From positions 189 to 42,523 of the forward strand of contig NZ_KB912890.1 of the NCBI RefSeq assembly GCF_000383875.1: a stretch of 42,335 nucleotides of DNA. The letters run 5' to 3'. Within the stretch, counting starts at the first letter, position 1; each line of letters begins with the position of its first letter. The position numbers and the translations under genes are program-made. This document shows positions 23,943 through 31,932 of the stretch, piece after piece. The stretch comes from Caldibacillus debilis DSM 16016 (GTDB taxonomy: Bacteria > Bacillota > Bacilli > Bacillales > Caldibacillaceae). The notes beneath the pieces were generated by a model, which ran no database searches, was not told where the DNA came from, and worked only from the letters and a program-made list of their open reading frames with translations.

Positions 23943-25286
23943 TTATTGTAATCCCATATTCCCTTTTTCCACGGATGCTTCCATCAATAAATCCGCAATA
24001 TGCACCGCGCGCATCGTTCCGGAAAGGCCGTGCCGTTCGATTCCCATTTTCATTTGCATCAGGCATCCCGGGTTGGTGGTGACGATGGTGCAGGCATTGG
24101 TCATTTTGACCTTTTCCATTTTATGATCGAGGATTTGATTGGCCATCTCGGGCTGCAGAATATTATAAATCCCGGCCGAACCGCAGCATTTGTCCGCGCC
24201 TTCCAGTTCCACGAAGGCGGCCCCTTCGATCGCCTGAAGCAGTTTCCGGGGCGCGTCATGCACCCCCATTACGTTCCGCAAATGGCAGGAATCCTGGTAG
24301 GTAAGGATTTGTCCGGGCAAATGCAGGGGGACGTTTTTGTGAAATTCCAATTCCACCAAGATTTCCGTAATGTCTTTTACCTTGTTTTTGAAACGTTTTG
24401 CCCGTTCGCGCCAGTCTTTTTCATCTTTCAATAAATGGTCGTAATCGACCAAGTAGCCGCCGCAGCCGCCGGCGTTGAGGACGATATGATCCGCATCCGT
24501 TTGTTCGAAGGCCTCAATATTTCGTTTTGCCAATTCTTTCGCCTTTTCCTTTTCGCCGCTGTGGCCGTGGAGCGCCCCGCAGCATCCCTGGTTTTCCGGA
24601 ACGACGACTTCGCAGCCCGCCAGCTGCAGCAGGCGGATCGTATTTTCATTGGTTTTGAGAAACAAAGTATCCATTAAGCAGCCGGCAAAAAATGCGACGG
24701 TCGCCTTCTTTTCCCCGATGGGCGGGAAATGCCGCCTGCGGCCTTTCATCTCTTTTTTCTTCGGGACATCCGGCAAAATTTTCTCCATTTCCGCCATCGT
24801 TTTCGGGAACAGCTTGAGAAAACCGATTTTCCTCGCCACTTTCTGCAATCCCGAACGCTGGTAAAAGCCGACCAGGCTCGTTGCCGCCTGCATCCGGTTC
24901 TGATGGGGGAACAGCCCTTCAAACACGGTTTTGCGGACCGCTTTGACGGGCAGGGAGCGGGTTTTGTACTGCTCGAAGATGTGGCGGGCTTCCTCCAAAA
25001 GATGTCCGTATTTTACCCCCGCGGGGCAAACGGGTTCGCAGGCCCGGCATCCGAGGCATACGTTCAGGGTATGCTCCACTTCCTCGTAGGCGTCGATCAT
25101 GCCGTCGCGGACGGCCTTCATTAAGGCGATCCTTCCCCGGGGAGAATAATATTCTTTTCCCGTTTCGATATAGGTGGGGCATGCGGGGAGGCAGAATCCG
25201 CAACGCATGCAGTTTAACAGTTCGTCCTCGTCCATTTTTTCCCGAAAGTCCTGCTGGACGGATCTCTGTTTTGTCAAGGAGGACAT
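23943..25286 (-). CDS. glcF: Glycolate/D-lactate oxidase iron-sulfur subunit (GlcF/YsfD type)
   Basis: 447 residues. Two 4Fe-4S motifs are complete: Cys26/29/32/36 (CMRCGFCLPAC) and Cys77/80/83/87 (CLGCRACEPVC). Two CCG domains follow, with GCCGALHGHSG and DKCCGSAGIYN, which bind further Fe-S or haem-disulfide-type chemistry. It passes electrons from the flavin subunit GlcD to the respiratory chain. ATG 25286 is preferred, with GGTGA 5 bases upstream; the TTG at 25316 has no ribosome binding site. No GlcE subunit is present, as in Bacillus ysfC-ysfD. Its closeness to murQ, whose product is D-lactate, raises D-lactate as substrate. Confidence 0.9.
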   Translation of the reverse strand: MSSLTKQRSVQQDFREKMDEDELLNCMRCGFCLPACPTYIETGKEYYSPRGRIALMKAVRDGMIDAYEEVEHTLNVCLGCRACEPVCPAGVKYGHLLEEARHIFEQYKTRSLPVKAVRKTVFEGLFPHQNRMQAATSLVGFYQRSGLQKVARKIGFLKLFPKTMAEMEKILPDVPKKKEMKGRRRHFPPIGEKKATVAFFAGCLMDTLFLKTNENTIRLLQLAGCEVVVPENQGCCGALHGHSGEKEKAKELAKRNIEAFEQTDADHIVLNAGGCGGYLVDYDHLLKDEKDWRERAKRFKNKVKDITEILVELEFHKNVPLHLPGQILTYQDSCHLRNVMGVHDAPRKLLQAIEGAAFVELEGADKCCGSAGIYNILQPEMANQILDHKMEKVKMTNACTIVTTNPGCLMQMKMGIERHGLSGTMRAVHIADLLMEASVEKGNMGLQ

Positions 25287-25383
25287 TTGATTCACCACGC
25301 TTTGATATTTTTTCAAGACAGCTAAACGGCGATCGACCGCAAGGGCGATTTTGAAGGAATTTCGTGACGGATTTTCATAAGGA

Positions 25384-25455
25384 GTTCATAAGGAGCCGAG
25401 CCCCTGATCCTGCAGGCAGGAATCAGGAGGTTGCCCGGTTTTCCGCCGGGGCAAG
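25384..25455 (-). ncRNA. Two hairpins in the glcD-glcF spacer
   Basis: The 202-base spacer between the two subunits can form CCTGATCCTGC with GCAGGAATCAGG (about 25401-25425) and TTGCCC with GGGGCAA (about 25432-25455). Both have small bulges and no U-run, so they may set subunit stoichiometry by mRNA processing or stability. Confidence 0.35.
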
Positions 25456-25488
25456 GGTCTTTCGGACGTGATCACAGCTGCCGCGCGT

Positions 25489-26910
25489 TCAGGACCGGTG
25501 CAGGATCACCCTTTTCCTCGTTTCTTTGGCGAAGATTTTTCCGGGGTTTAAAATGTTGTTCGGATCGAGGGCCTGTTTGATTTGCTTCATCACCCGGATT
25601 CCTTCTTCCCCGAGCTGCCATTCCAAATAGGGGGCTTTCATTTGCCCGACGCCGTGCTCGCCCGTTATCGTGCCGCCGAGTTCGATCGCTTTTTTGAAGA
25701 TTTCCGCAAAGGCCTTTTCCACCCGTTCCATTTCCTCTTTATCGCGGATATCCGTGGTGCAGGTCGGATGGAGGTTCCCGTCTCCCGCATGGCCGAAGGT
25801 GGCGATGGTGACGTCGTATTTTTTCGCGATTTCGTTAATGGCTTTTACCATTGCCGCTACTTGGGAACGGGGAACGGTGGCATCTTCCAGAATAGTCGTC
25901 GGCTTCAGCCGCGCCAGGGCGGAGAGGGCGGAACGGCGGGCGGCGCTCAAGGCATGGGCCTCCTGTTCCGATTTCGCCGTTTGCACGGAGATGGCGTGCT
26001 GTTCGTAACAAATGTTTTCGATTTTTTCCATGTCCTTTTGAACGGTTTCGGCCTCCCCGTCCTGTTCGATGAGCAGGACCGCCTTGGCGTCGGTGGGCAG
26101 ACCGATCTTCGCAAAATCTTCCACGGCTTTTAATGTCGGCTGATCCAAAAATTCCAGGGTGGCGGGAATGATCCGGGAGGCGATGATTTTGGAGACCGTT
26201 TCCGCCGCCCGGTCGATGTCGTCGTATAAGGCGAGGAGGGTCTTCTTCGTTTTCGGTTTCGGCAGCAGTTTCAGCGTCGCTTCCGTTACAATGCCCAAGG
26301 TGCCTTCCGAACCGACGATCAACTTCGTCAAGTCATAGCCGGCCACGTCCTTCGCCAGCTTTCCGCCGGTGCGGATGATGCCGCCGTTGGCCAGAACCAC
26401 TTCCAATCCGAGGACGTAATCCTTCGTAACCCCGTATTTCAGCCCCCTTAAGCCGCCGGAATTTTCGCTGATATTGCCGCCGATCGTGGAGATTTTCATC
26501 GAGCTTGGGTCGGGAGGATAAAACAGCCCTTGTCGCTCGACGAATTCGATCAATTGCTGGGTGATGACGCCCGGTTGGACCGTTACCGTCAAATTTTCCT
26601 CATCCAGCTCCAAAATTTGATTCATGTGCCGGAAATGCAGAACGATGCCGCCGTTTACCGGCGACGTGCCCCCCGACAAATTCGTGCCCGATCCCCGGGG
26701 GACGATCGGGATTTTGTGCTCGTTGCAGAGCTTGACGATTTCCGCCACTTCCTCCGTATTTCTCGGAGCCACGACGCAATCCGGCATCGACTGGTACAGG
26801 GGAGTCGCATCATAGGAAAAGACCAATCTGGCACTCTGGGAATCTTCCACATTTTCCGGCCCGACGATGGAGATGAGTTTTTGTTTGAAATCTTCGGTCA
26901 AGAGAGGCAT
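25489..26910 (-). CDS. glcD: FAD-linked glycolate/D-lactate oxidase subunit (GlcD/YsfC type)
   Basis: 473 residues, normal for the family. An N-terminal FAD_binding_4 (PCMH/VAO) domain shows PRGSGTNLSGGTSPVNGGIV, the segment FYPPDPSSMKISTIGGNISE and GSEGTLGIVTEATLKLLP. The C-terminal FAD-oxidase domain has FGHAGDGNLHPT and ITGEHGVGQMK with conserved histidines. It oxidises a short 2-hydroxy acid (glycolate or D-lactate) and reduces GlcF. ATG 26910 has GGAAGTGA upstream; the extra 30 residues to 27000 are unlike the family. It is the first gene of the two-gene minus operon, divergent from murR. Substrate choice cannot be read from motifs. Confidence 0.9.
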   Translation of the reverse strand: MPLLTEDFKQKLISIVGPENVEDSQSARLVFSYDATPLYQSMPDCVVAPRNTEEVAEIVKLCNEHKIPIVPRGSGTNLSGGTSPVNGGIVLHFRHMNQILELDEENLTVTVQPGVITQQLIEFVERQGLFYPPDPSSMKISTIGGNISENSGGLRGLKYGVTKDYVLGLEVVLANGGIIRTGGKLAKDVAGYDLTKLIVGSEGTLGIVTEATLKLLPKPKTKKTLLALYDDIDRAAETVSKIIASRIIPATLEFLDQPTLKAVEDFAKIGLPTDAKAVLLIEQDGEAETVQKDMEKIENICYEQHAISVQTAKSEQEAHALSAARRSALSALARLKPTTILEDATVPRSQVAAMVKAINEIAKKYDVTIATFGHAGDGNLHPTCTTDIRDKEEMERVEKAFAEIFKKAIELGGTITGEHGVGQMKAPYLEWQLGEEGIRVMKQIKQALDPNNILNPGKIFAKETRKRVILHRS

Positions 26911-27029
26911 ACGCTCACTTCCGTTCTTTAATGGGATTTTTTCTGGTCGTTGGCTGATCCTGTCTTTAGGTGGTGCCTCTTTAAAATGAGAAAACGACAT
27001 GCATGTGAACAGGCTTCATATTGCAGGCA

Positions 27030-27042
27030 TGTTTGGCAAACA
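27030..27042. promoter_or_regulatory. 13-base palindrome in the glcD leader
   Basis: TGTTTGGCAAACA has perfect 6-base arms. It lies about 120 bases upstream of glcD and is a possible operator for an unidentified regulator. Confidence 0.35.
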
Positions 27043-27052
27043 AATCCATCTG

Positions 27053-27066
27053 GGCAAGCGTTTTGA
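27053..27066 (-). promoter_or_regulatory. Candidate cre in the glcD leader
   Basis: The minus strand reads TCAAAACGCTTGCC, which matches 11 of 14 consensus positions with an intact AAACGCTT core. It lies downstream of the likely glcD promoter. Confidence 0.4.
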
Positions 27067-27184
27067 CAGCCCTTTCATTATTTTGCAGAAAGAAAACCCG
27101 TTTTCCACGGTAGCTATTTGGCTATACTTCATTATAATATAACTTTGAAATTTTCTTCCAAACAAAATTTTGCATGAAGCTGAA

Positions 27185-27213
27185 TTGATTTTAAGCGTTT
27201 TTTCTTTGATAAT
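27185..27213 (+). promoter_or_regulatory. Promoter of murR with cre-like spacer
   Basis: TTGATT (27185-27190) and GATAAT (27208-27213) are separated by 17 bases. The spacer holds TTTAAGCGTTTTTT, a weak (11 of 14) cre-like sequence. A leader of about 170 bases would precede murR. Confidence 0.5.
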
Positions 27214-27390
27214 TATTTAAAAAGGACTTTCGCCTTGCCGATTATTATGTTAAATATTGAGCAGATTTCTCCCCGGTTCTCCGGCCCAAAAATGCTCGGG
27301 AACATGGAACGGCCGGTCCTTACGGAGCCGATGAATGGGGTCGGAAAATGAAAAAAAGCCAATAACTGCTGACGCTTGGAGGAAAACGAA

Positions 27391-28239
27391 ATGAGCTCAT
27401 TGTTATCCAGAATTGAACAAAATTTATCGAGGCTGTCTGATGCGGAAAGGAAAATCGGGCAATATATTTTGGAGCATCCGAACCTGGTGCCGCATATGAC
27501 GACCAAGGACTTGTCAAAAAACAGCGGCGTCAGCGAGTCCAGCGTCATCCGCTTTTGCAAGTCCATCGGAATCGGAAGCTTCAAATCCTTTAAACTGGAA
27601 CTCGTTAAAGAATTGACATTGACCGAGATGAATTTGACCGACTTTTCCATTCTTCATAAAAAGGACGGCCCCTATGACCTGTTTCAAAAAGTGACGTACG
27701 TGAATAAATCGGCCATCGAGACGATCCCCGCCTCCCTCGACCGCAAGGAGTATGAAAAGGCCATTGATCTGATATTGAACGCGGAAAAGCTGGTTTTTTA
27801 CGGTGTCGGCGGATCGGCAACCGCCGCATTTGACGGTTATTACAAGTTTATGCGGCTGGGCTACCATTGCACCTTTACCCATGATTTCCATTCCCTGTTG
27901 TCGTTCATTCCGTACATGGGCAAAAACGATGTGTTTTTTGCCATCAGCATGTCCGGGAAAACGAAGGATGTGTTGGAATTGTCCCGTTTTGCCCAGCGCA
28001 AGGGAGCGAAGGTGATCGCCATCACGAATATCGGGAAATCGCCGCTGTATAAAGAGGCGGACATCCGTTTGTGCACGCCCGTCGTCGAGTCCGATTACCG
28101 AATCGGGAGCATCCCGTCAAGGATGACTCAGCTTACGATTATCGACGCCCTTTATTTAAGCATTTTCCAGGCAAAGGGAGAATCGATCCTCAGCCAGTTC
28201 CATGAGGCGAGAAATGAAGTCGTTCGCTTGAGAAGATAA
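27391..28239 (+). CDS. murR: MurR/RpiR-family regulator of MurNAc utilisation
   Basis: 282 residues. The RpiR helix-turn-helix is at about 1-77 (DAERKIGQYILEHP, TKDLSKNSGVSESSVIRFCK) and the SIS domain at about 110-250 (LVFYGVGGSATAAF, FFAISMSGKTKDVLEL). Its position just before murQ-murP-mupG, with palindromes in the promoter between them, points to sensing MurNAc-6-P and repressing that operon. ATG 27391 has GGAGG 8 bases upstream; an in-frame TTG at 27376 is ignored. It has its own promoter and is separated from murQ by a 162-base control region. Confidence 0.88.
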   Translation: MSSLLSRIEQNLSRLSDAERKIGQYILEHPNLVPHMTTKDLSKNSGVSESSVIRFCKSIGIGSFKSFKLELVKELTLTEMNLTDFSILHKKDGPYDLFQKVTYVNKSAIETIPASLDRKEYEKAIDLILNAEKLVFYGVGGSATAAFDGYYKFMRLGYHCTFTHDFHSLLSFIPYMGKNDVFFAISMSGKTKDVLELSRFAQRKGAKVIAITNIGKSPLYKEADIRLCTPVVESDYRIGSIPSRMTQLTIIDALYLSIFQAKGESILSQFHEARNEVVRLRR

Positions 28240-28281
28240 AAATTAAGGAATATGGCGGAAAGGGGGATTTCTGACCGTTTA

Positions 28282-28294
28282 GAAATTAAATTTC
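28282..28294. promoter_or_regulatory. RpiR-type operator 1 upstream of murQ
   Basis: GAAATTAAATTTC is a perfect palindrome of 6-base arms around A. It ends 19 bases before the -35 box of the murQ promoter. Confidence 0.55.
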
Positions 28295-28313
28295 ATAAAA
28301 ATAAAGAAATAAA

Positions 28314-28342
28314 TTGACAAAAAATTTCATTAGAATTACAAT
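28314..28342 (+). promoter_or_regulatory. SigA promoter of murQ-murP-mupG
   Basis: TTGACA (28314-28319), a 17-base spacer, then TACAAT (28337-28342): one of the best promoters in the window. It lies 59 bases before the murQ start codon. Confidence 0.85.
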
Positions 28343-28348
28343 TTAATT

Positions 28349-28382
28349 GAAAATAAAATTCTATACAAAGGAAATAAAATTC
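28349..28382. promoter_or_regulatory. RpiR-type operators 2 and 3 downstream of the promoter
   Basis: GAAAATAAAATTC (28349-28361) and GAAATAAAATTC (28371-28382) are near-copies of the upstream palindrome, 22 bases apart, covering the transcription start and early leader. With the upstream site they could support looping by a tetrameric RpiR regulator (inferred). Confidence 0.5.
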
Positions 28383-28401
28383 TTTAAAAGAGGGTGGCCG
28401 G

Positions 28402-29286
28402 ATGCTCGAGCAACTGACAACAGAAAAGAGAAACCCGAATACGATGGATATAGATCAGATGTCCATTAAAGAAATATTGCAGATTATGAATAAGGAAGAT
28501 CAATCCGTACCGATAGCCATCAGCAAAGAGATTGACAAAATTGAAAGCGCTATACAAATGGTGATTGATTCCTTTCGGCGCGGGGGAAGGCTGATCTACA
28601 TCGGAGCGGGAACGAGCGGGCGGCTGGGGGTTTTAGACGCGGCCGAATGTCCGCCCACCTTCGGAACCGATCCCGCCATGGTTCAAGGGATTATTGCCGG
28701 AGGAAAAGAAGCCTTTACCCGCGCCGTGGAGGGAGCGGAAGACAATGAACAAATGGGAGGTGATGACCTAAAGGCGATTCGGCTGACAAATCTTGATACG
28801 GTGGTTGGCATTGCCGCAAGTGGAAGAACCCCGTATGTGATCGGCGCCTTGAAATACGCCAAATCCATCGGGGCGAAAACGGTAAGTATCAGCAATAATA
28901 AAAATTCGATTATCGGAACATTGGCAGATGTGGCCATCGAAGTCGAAACCGGACCGGAAGTGCTGACGGGTTCCACCCGTTTAAAGGCCGGTACCGCGCA
29001 AAAATTGATTTTGAACATGATATCCACAGTCTCCATGATCGGAATTGGGAAAGTGTACAAAAATTTAATGGTGGATGTCCGCCCGACCAATCATAAACTC
29101 ATTGAACGGTCGAAGCGGATCATCATGGAAGCCACCGGGGTCGACTATGAGACGGCGGAAAAATTTTTCGAAGAAGCAAAGCGCAATGTGAAGGCGGCCA
29201 TTACCATGATTTTATTAAATTGCAGCTACGACGAGGCAGTGGAAAAATTGAAAAAGGCAAAAGGATTCATCCGAAAAACTTTATAA
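28402..29286 (+). CDS. murQ: N-acetylmuramic acid 6-phosphate etherase MurQ
   Basis: 294 residues, the normal length. MurQ cleaves the lactyl ether of MurNAc-6-P, giving GlcNAc-6-P and D-lactate in the cytoplasm. The SIS-type motif IYIGAGTSGRLGVLDAAECP is intact, with Glu82 and Glu113 at the positions of the two catalytic glutamates known in the E. coli enzyme (83 and 114). The C-terminal part has TGVDYETAEKFFEEAK and VKAAITMILLN. ATG 28402 follows AGAGGGTGG. It is first in the murQ-murP-mupG operon, with only 18 bases before murP. The D-lactate produced may feed the GlcD/GlcF oxidase encoded 1.5 kb upstream. Confidence 0.96.
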   Translation: MLEQLTTEKRNPNTMDIDQMSIKEILQIMNKEDQSVPIAISKEIDKIESAIQMVIDSFRRGGRLIYIGAGTSGRLGVLDAAECPPTFGTDPAMVQGIIAGGKEAFTRAVEGAEDNEQMGGDDLKAIRLTNLDTVVGIAASGRTPYVIGALKYAKSIGAKTVSISNNKNSIIGTLADVAIEVETGPEVLTGSTRLKAGTAQKLILNMISTVSMIGIGKVYKNLMVDVRPTNHKLIERSKRIIMEATGVDYETAEKFFEEAKRNVKAAITMILLNCSYDEAVEKLKKAKGFIRKTL

Positions 29287-29304
29287 ACGTTTGGGGGGTA
29301 AAAA

Positions 29305-30669
29305 TTGAAAAAAGAGGAAAGATTGGCCAAAGAGATATTGGAAGCGATCGGGAGCGGGGAAAATATCCAATCTTTCAACCACTGTATGACGAGGCTGCGT
29401 TTGCAATTAAAAGATTATCAAAAGGCAAATATCAACAAAATCAAAGAAATTGACGGCGTCTTGGGCGTCGTCGAAGATGATACGCTGCAAATCGTCGTAG
29501 GTCCGGGGACGGTGAACAAAGTCGCCGACGAAATTGAAAAATTGACCGGGATTCGGAAGGGAGAAACGCTGAACGTTAACGAAGACGACATTGCAAAACT
29601 TACGAAAGAACAAATCAAAAAGAAAAACAACACTCCATTTAAAGCGCTTTTAAGGAAAATCGCTTCGATTTTTATCCCGTTGATTCCAGGGTTGGTTGCT
29701 TCCGGTATTATTAACGGAATCGCTAACTTCGCCATCAACGCCGGAGTAAGCAGAGAAGAAACTTGGATGAAAATTTTGCTTCTCTTGGGCGGCGGAATAT
29801 TCTCCTATTTGGCCATCCTCGTCGGCTGGAATACGGCCAAAGAATTTGGCGGAACGCCGGTTCTTGGGGCTTTGGCGGGCATCATCATCATGAATCCGGC
29901 ATTGGCGGAAATCACGTTGTTCGGTTCGGCATTGACCCCGGGACGGGGCGGATTGATCGGTGTTATGTTCGCCGCCTGGTTGATGGTCTATTTTGAAAAG
30001 TTGTTCCGAAAAGTGGTCCCGAGTGCAGTGGACATTATCTTTACTCCCTTATTGGCCTTATTGACGGTAGGATTGATAACGATTGTCGCCGTGCAACCCA
30101 TTGCCGGGGTTTTGTCTGACGGCATTACCAACGGGATCAAGACCATATTGGATGTCGGCGGTGTGGTAGCGGGCGCCATTCTAGCGGGATTCTTCCTGCC
30201 GCTTGTCATGGTCGGATTGCATCACGGATTGACGCCGATCCACCTGGAACTGATAAACACGCTGGGATCCACCCCGCTTTTGCCGATACTGGCGATGGCA
30301 GGAGCCGGTCAAGTGGGTGCCGCGATCGCGGTCTACGTCAAAACGAGGAACAAACGTTTGCGGAACATCATCAAGGGCGCTTTGCCCGTCGGATTCTTGG
30401 GTATCGGTGAACCGTTGCTGTACGGTGTAACCCTTCCCTTGGGCCGTCCCTTCGTTACCGCCTGTTTGGGAGCCGCCGTCGGAGGGGCGTTTCAAGCGGT
30501 CATGGGCACTGCCGCCAAATCGATCGGTGTTTCCGGATTGACGTTAATTCCGTTGATTGTGGACAACAAATTTCTCATCTATTTCTTAGGCCTTGTCATT
30601 ACTTACATCAGCGGATTTATCTTTACCTATCTGTTCGGATTTAAAGAAGAAATGGCAAACGATATCTAA
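29305..30669 (+). CDS. murP: PTS EIIBC for N-acetylmuramic acid (MurP)
   Basis: 454 residues. An N-terminal EIIB domain carries the phosphorylated Cys27 in FNHCMTRLRL, followed by a linker and an EIIC domain of the glucose/sucrose superfamily (FIPLIPGLVASGIINGIANF, MVGLHHGLTPIHLELINTLG, GIGEPLLYGVTLPLGRPF). EIIA is missing and must come from another PTS. It imports MurNAc or GlcNAc-MurNAc with phosphorylation. The start is TTG 29305 after GGGGGGTA. Position between murQ and mupG, as in staphylococci, supports the MurNAc-type substrate; sequence alone would only say EIIBC. A terminator-like hairpin follows its stop. Confidence 0.9.
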   Translation: MKKEERLAKEILEAIGSGENIQSFNHCMTRLRLQLKDYQKANINKIKEIDGVLGVVEDDTLQIVVGPGTVNKVADEIEKLTGIRKGETLNVNEDDIAKLTKEQIKKKNNTPFKALLRKIASIFIPLIPGLVASGIINGIANFAINAGVSREETWMKILLLLGGGIFSYLAILVGWNTAKEFGGTPVLGALAGIIIMNPALAEITLFGSALTPGRGGLIGVMFAAWLMVYFEKLFRKVVPSAVDIIFTPLLALLTVGLITIVAVQPIAGVLSDGITNGIKTILDVGGVVAGAILAGFFLPLVMVGLHHGLTPIHLELINTLGSTPLLPILAMAGAGQVGAAIAVYVKTRNKRLRNIIKGALPVGFLGIGEPLLYGVTLPLGRPFVTACLGAAVGGAFQAVMGTAAKSIGVSGLTLIPLIVDNKFLIYFLGLVITYISGFIFTYLFGFKEEMANDI

Positions 30670-30682
30670 TCCTCATATATGG

Positions 30683-30717
30683 AAAAAGGGAGAAATGCCT
30701 TCAGCTCTCCCTTTTTT
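30683..30717 (+). terminator. Terminator between murP and mupG
   Basis: An 11-bp perfect stem (30683-30693 with 30706-30716, core AAAAAGGGAGA/TCTCCC) ends in T's. It lies 13 bases after the murP stop and 27 bases before the mupG start, leaving no room for a promoter, so mupG depends on readthrough. Confidence 0.75.
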
Positions 30718-30744
30718 CTTCCTTTACCGAAAGGAGATGTGGCG

Positions 30745-31809
30745 ATGCTGGGCATATCCGTTTATTTGGGGGAACCAAGCTTCGAGAAGCAGGAAGAATA
30801 TGTGGAAAAAATGCGACGAATCGGGTTTTCACAGATTTTCACTTCTTTGCATATCCCTGAAGACGATCAGGCCGTTTACAAAGAAAGGATCCAATCGCTG
30901 GGGAAGATTGCCAAAAAATTGGGCATGGAATTATATGCGGACGTTTCCACAAAATCTTTGCAAAGATTGGGTTTATCATGGGATGACGCGGATGTCCTCT
31001 TGGATTGGGGGCTGACCGGTTTACGGATCGATTACGGGATCCCTGAAAAAACCGTTGCCGAACTCTCCAAAAAGGTGAAGATCGCCTTAAATGCCAGCAC
31101 CCTTTCCCAAGAGCAGCTGGAGCTTTTGGACCGGTACGGAATGGATGTCCGTTCCGTGGAAGCGTGGCACAACTACTATCCCCGTCCGGAAACCGGATTG
31201 GGCAGGGAAGGGTTTTCGGTAAAAAATGAATGGCTGAAAAAACAGGGCTTGAAGGTTATGGCCTTCGTTCCCGGAGACGGGGAAAGGAGGGGGCCGGCCT
31301 ATGAAGGATTGCCGACTTTGGAAGATCATCGGCATCAATCCCCTTTCGTTTGCTTTCTGGATCTTCGCCATCACTTTGGTGTCGATAAAGTCTTTATCGG
31401 CGATCGGTCGATCGGGGAACATACTTACAGGCAATTCGAGGCGTACCAAAACCGGTTGATCATCTTGCGGGCCAAATATTTTTTAAACGATATAGATTTG
31501 AAGGAACGGTTCTCGGTTCCCCAATCGAACCGTCCGGATGAGGCGAGGGACGTGGTCCGGTCCGAACAGTCCCGCGTGGAAAAACTCGCCGGAAAACCCG
31601 TCCGTCCGGAAAATACGACGGAACGGCCGGTTGGCGCCATCACGCTGGATAATGAAAGATACGGACGATATGAAGGGGAATTGCAGATCGCAAAAAGAAA
31701 CTTGCCCGCCGACGAAAGGGTGAATGTGATCGGAAGGGTGATTGATGAAGACCTGCCGCTTCTCTCCTATATCAGAGGCGGGACCAAATTCCAAATTATT
31801 TGGGTATAA
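30745..31809 (+). CDS. mupG: 6-phospho-N-acetylmuramidase MupG (DUF871 family)
   Basis: 354 residues. MupG hydrolyses MurNAc-6-P-GlcNAc (taken up by MurP) to MurNAc-6-P and GlcNAc in the cytoplasm, as described in Staphylococcus aureus. Family marks are the N-terminal GISVYLGEPSFEKQEEYV, the barrel segments FTSLHIPED, GLRIDYGIPE, ALNASTLSQEQ and EAWHNYYPRPETGLG, and a C-terminal domain with RPVGAITLDNERYGRYEGEL and LLSYIRGGTKFQIIW. ATG 30745 has AAGGAG 8 bases upstream; the longer frame starts inside the terminator hairpin. The order murQ-murP-mupG with an RpiR regulator is close to the staphylococcal cluster and differs from the NagZ-based Bacillus subtilis system. Confidence 0.92.
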   Translation: MLGISVYLGEPSFEKQEEYVEKMRRIGFSQIFTSLHIPEDDQAVYKERIQSLGKIAKKLGMELYADVSTKSLQRLGLSWDDADVLLDWGLTGLRIDYGIPEKTVAELSKKVKIALNASTLSQEQLELLDRYGMDVRSVEAWHNYYPRPETGLGREGFSVKNEWLKKQGLKVMAFVPGDGERRGPAYEGLPTLEDHRHQSPFVCFLDLRHHFGVDKVFIGDRSIGEHTYRQFEAYQNRLIILRAKYFLNDIDLKERFSVPQSNRPDEARDVVRSEQSRVEKLAGKPVRPENTTERPVGAITLDNERYGRYEGELQIAKRNLPADERVNVIGRVIDEDLPLLSYIRGGTKFQIIWV

Positions 31810-31822
31810 CCCGGTTTAAAAA

Positions 31823-31860
31823 CCCGCAGAATTTTGGCACATTCTGCGGGCTGATTTTTT
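31823..31860 (+). terminator. Terminator of the mur operon
   Basis: CCCGCAGAAT (31823-31832) pairs perfectly with ATTCTGCGGG (31841-31850), followed by CTGA and TTTTTT. It lies 13 bases after the mupG stop. Confidence 0.88.
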
Positions 31861-31905
31861 CTCTAGCGGTTTCGTCGAGGCCATCCGCCCATCGGTTCGC
31901 GTATT

Positions 31906-31924
31906 AAAAAACGGTAAAAAACCG
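31906..31924 (-). terminator. Weak terminator after the first LCP gene
   Basis: On the minus strand CGGT pairs with ACCG around five bases and is followed by TTTTTT. The stem is short. Confidence 0.4.
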
Positions 31925-31932
31925 CCCGTAAT

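Larger units (their letters stand above)
26911..27390. other. Divergent control region between glcD and murR
   Basis: 480 bases without a gene. For glcD it contains a cre-like site (27053-27066), a palindrome (27030-27042) and a minus-strand TATAAT at 27131-27136. For murR it holds a promoter at 27185-27213. Its AT-rich centre fits a divergent promoter region. Confidence 0.55.

Noticed and set aside
24000-24434. 144-codon plus-strand frame inside glcF
   Set aside because: Shadow of glcF, which carries complete Fe-S motifs on the opposite strand.
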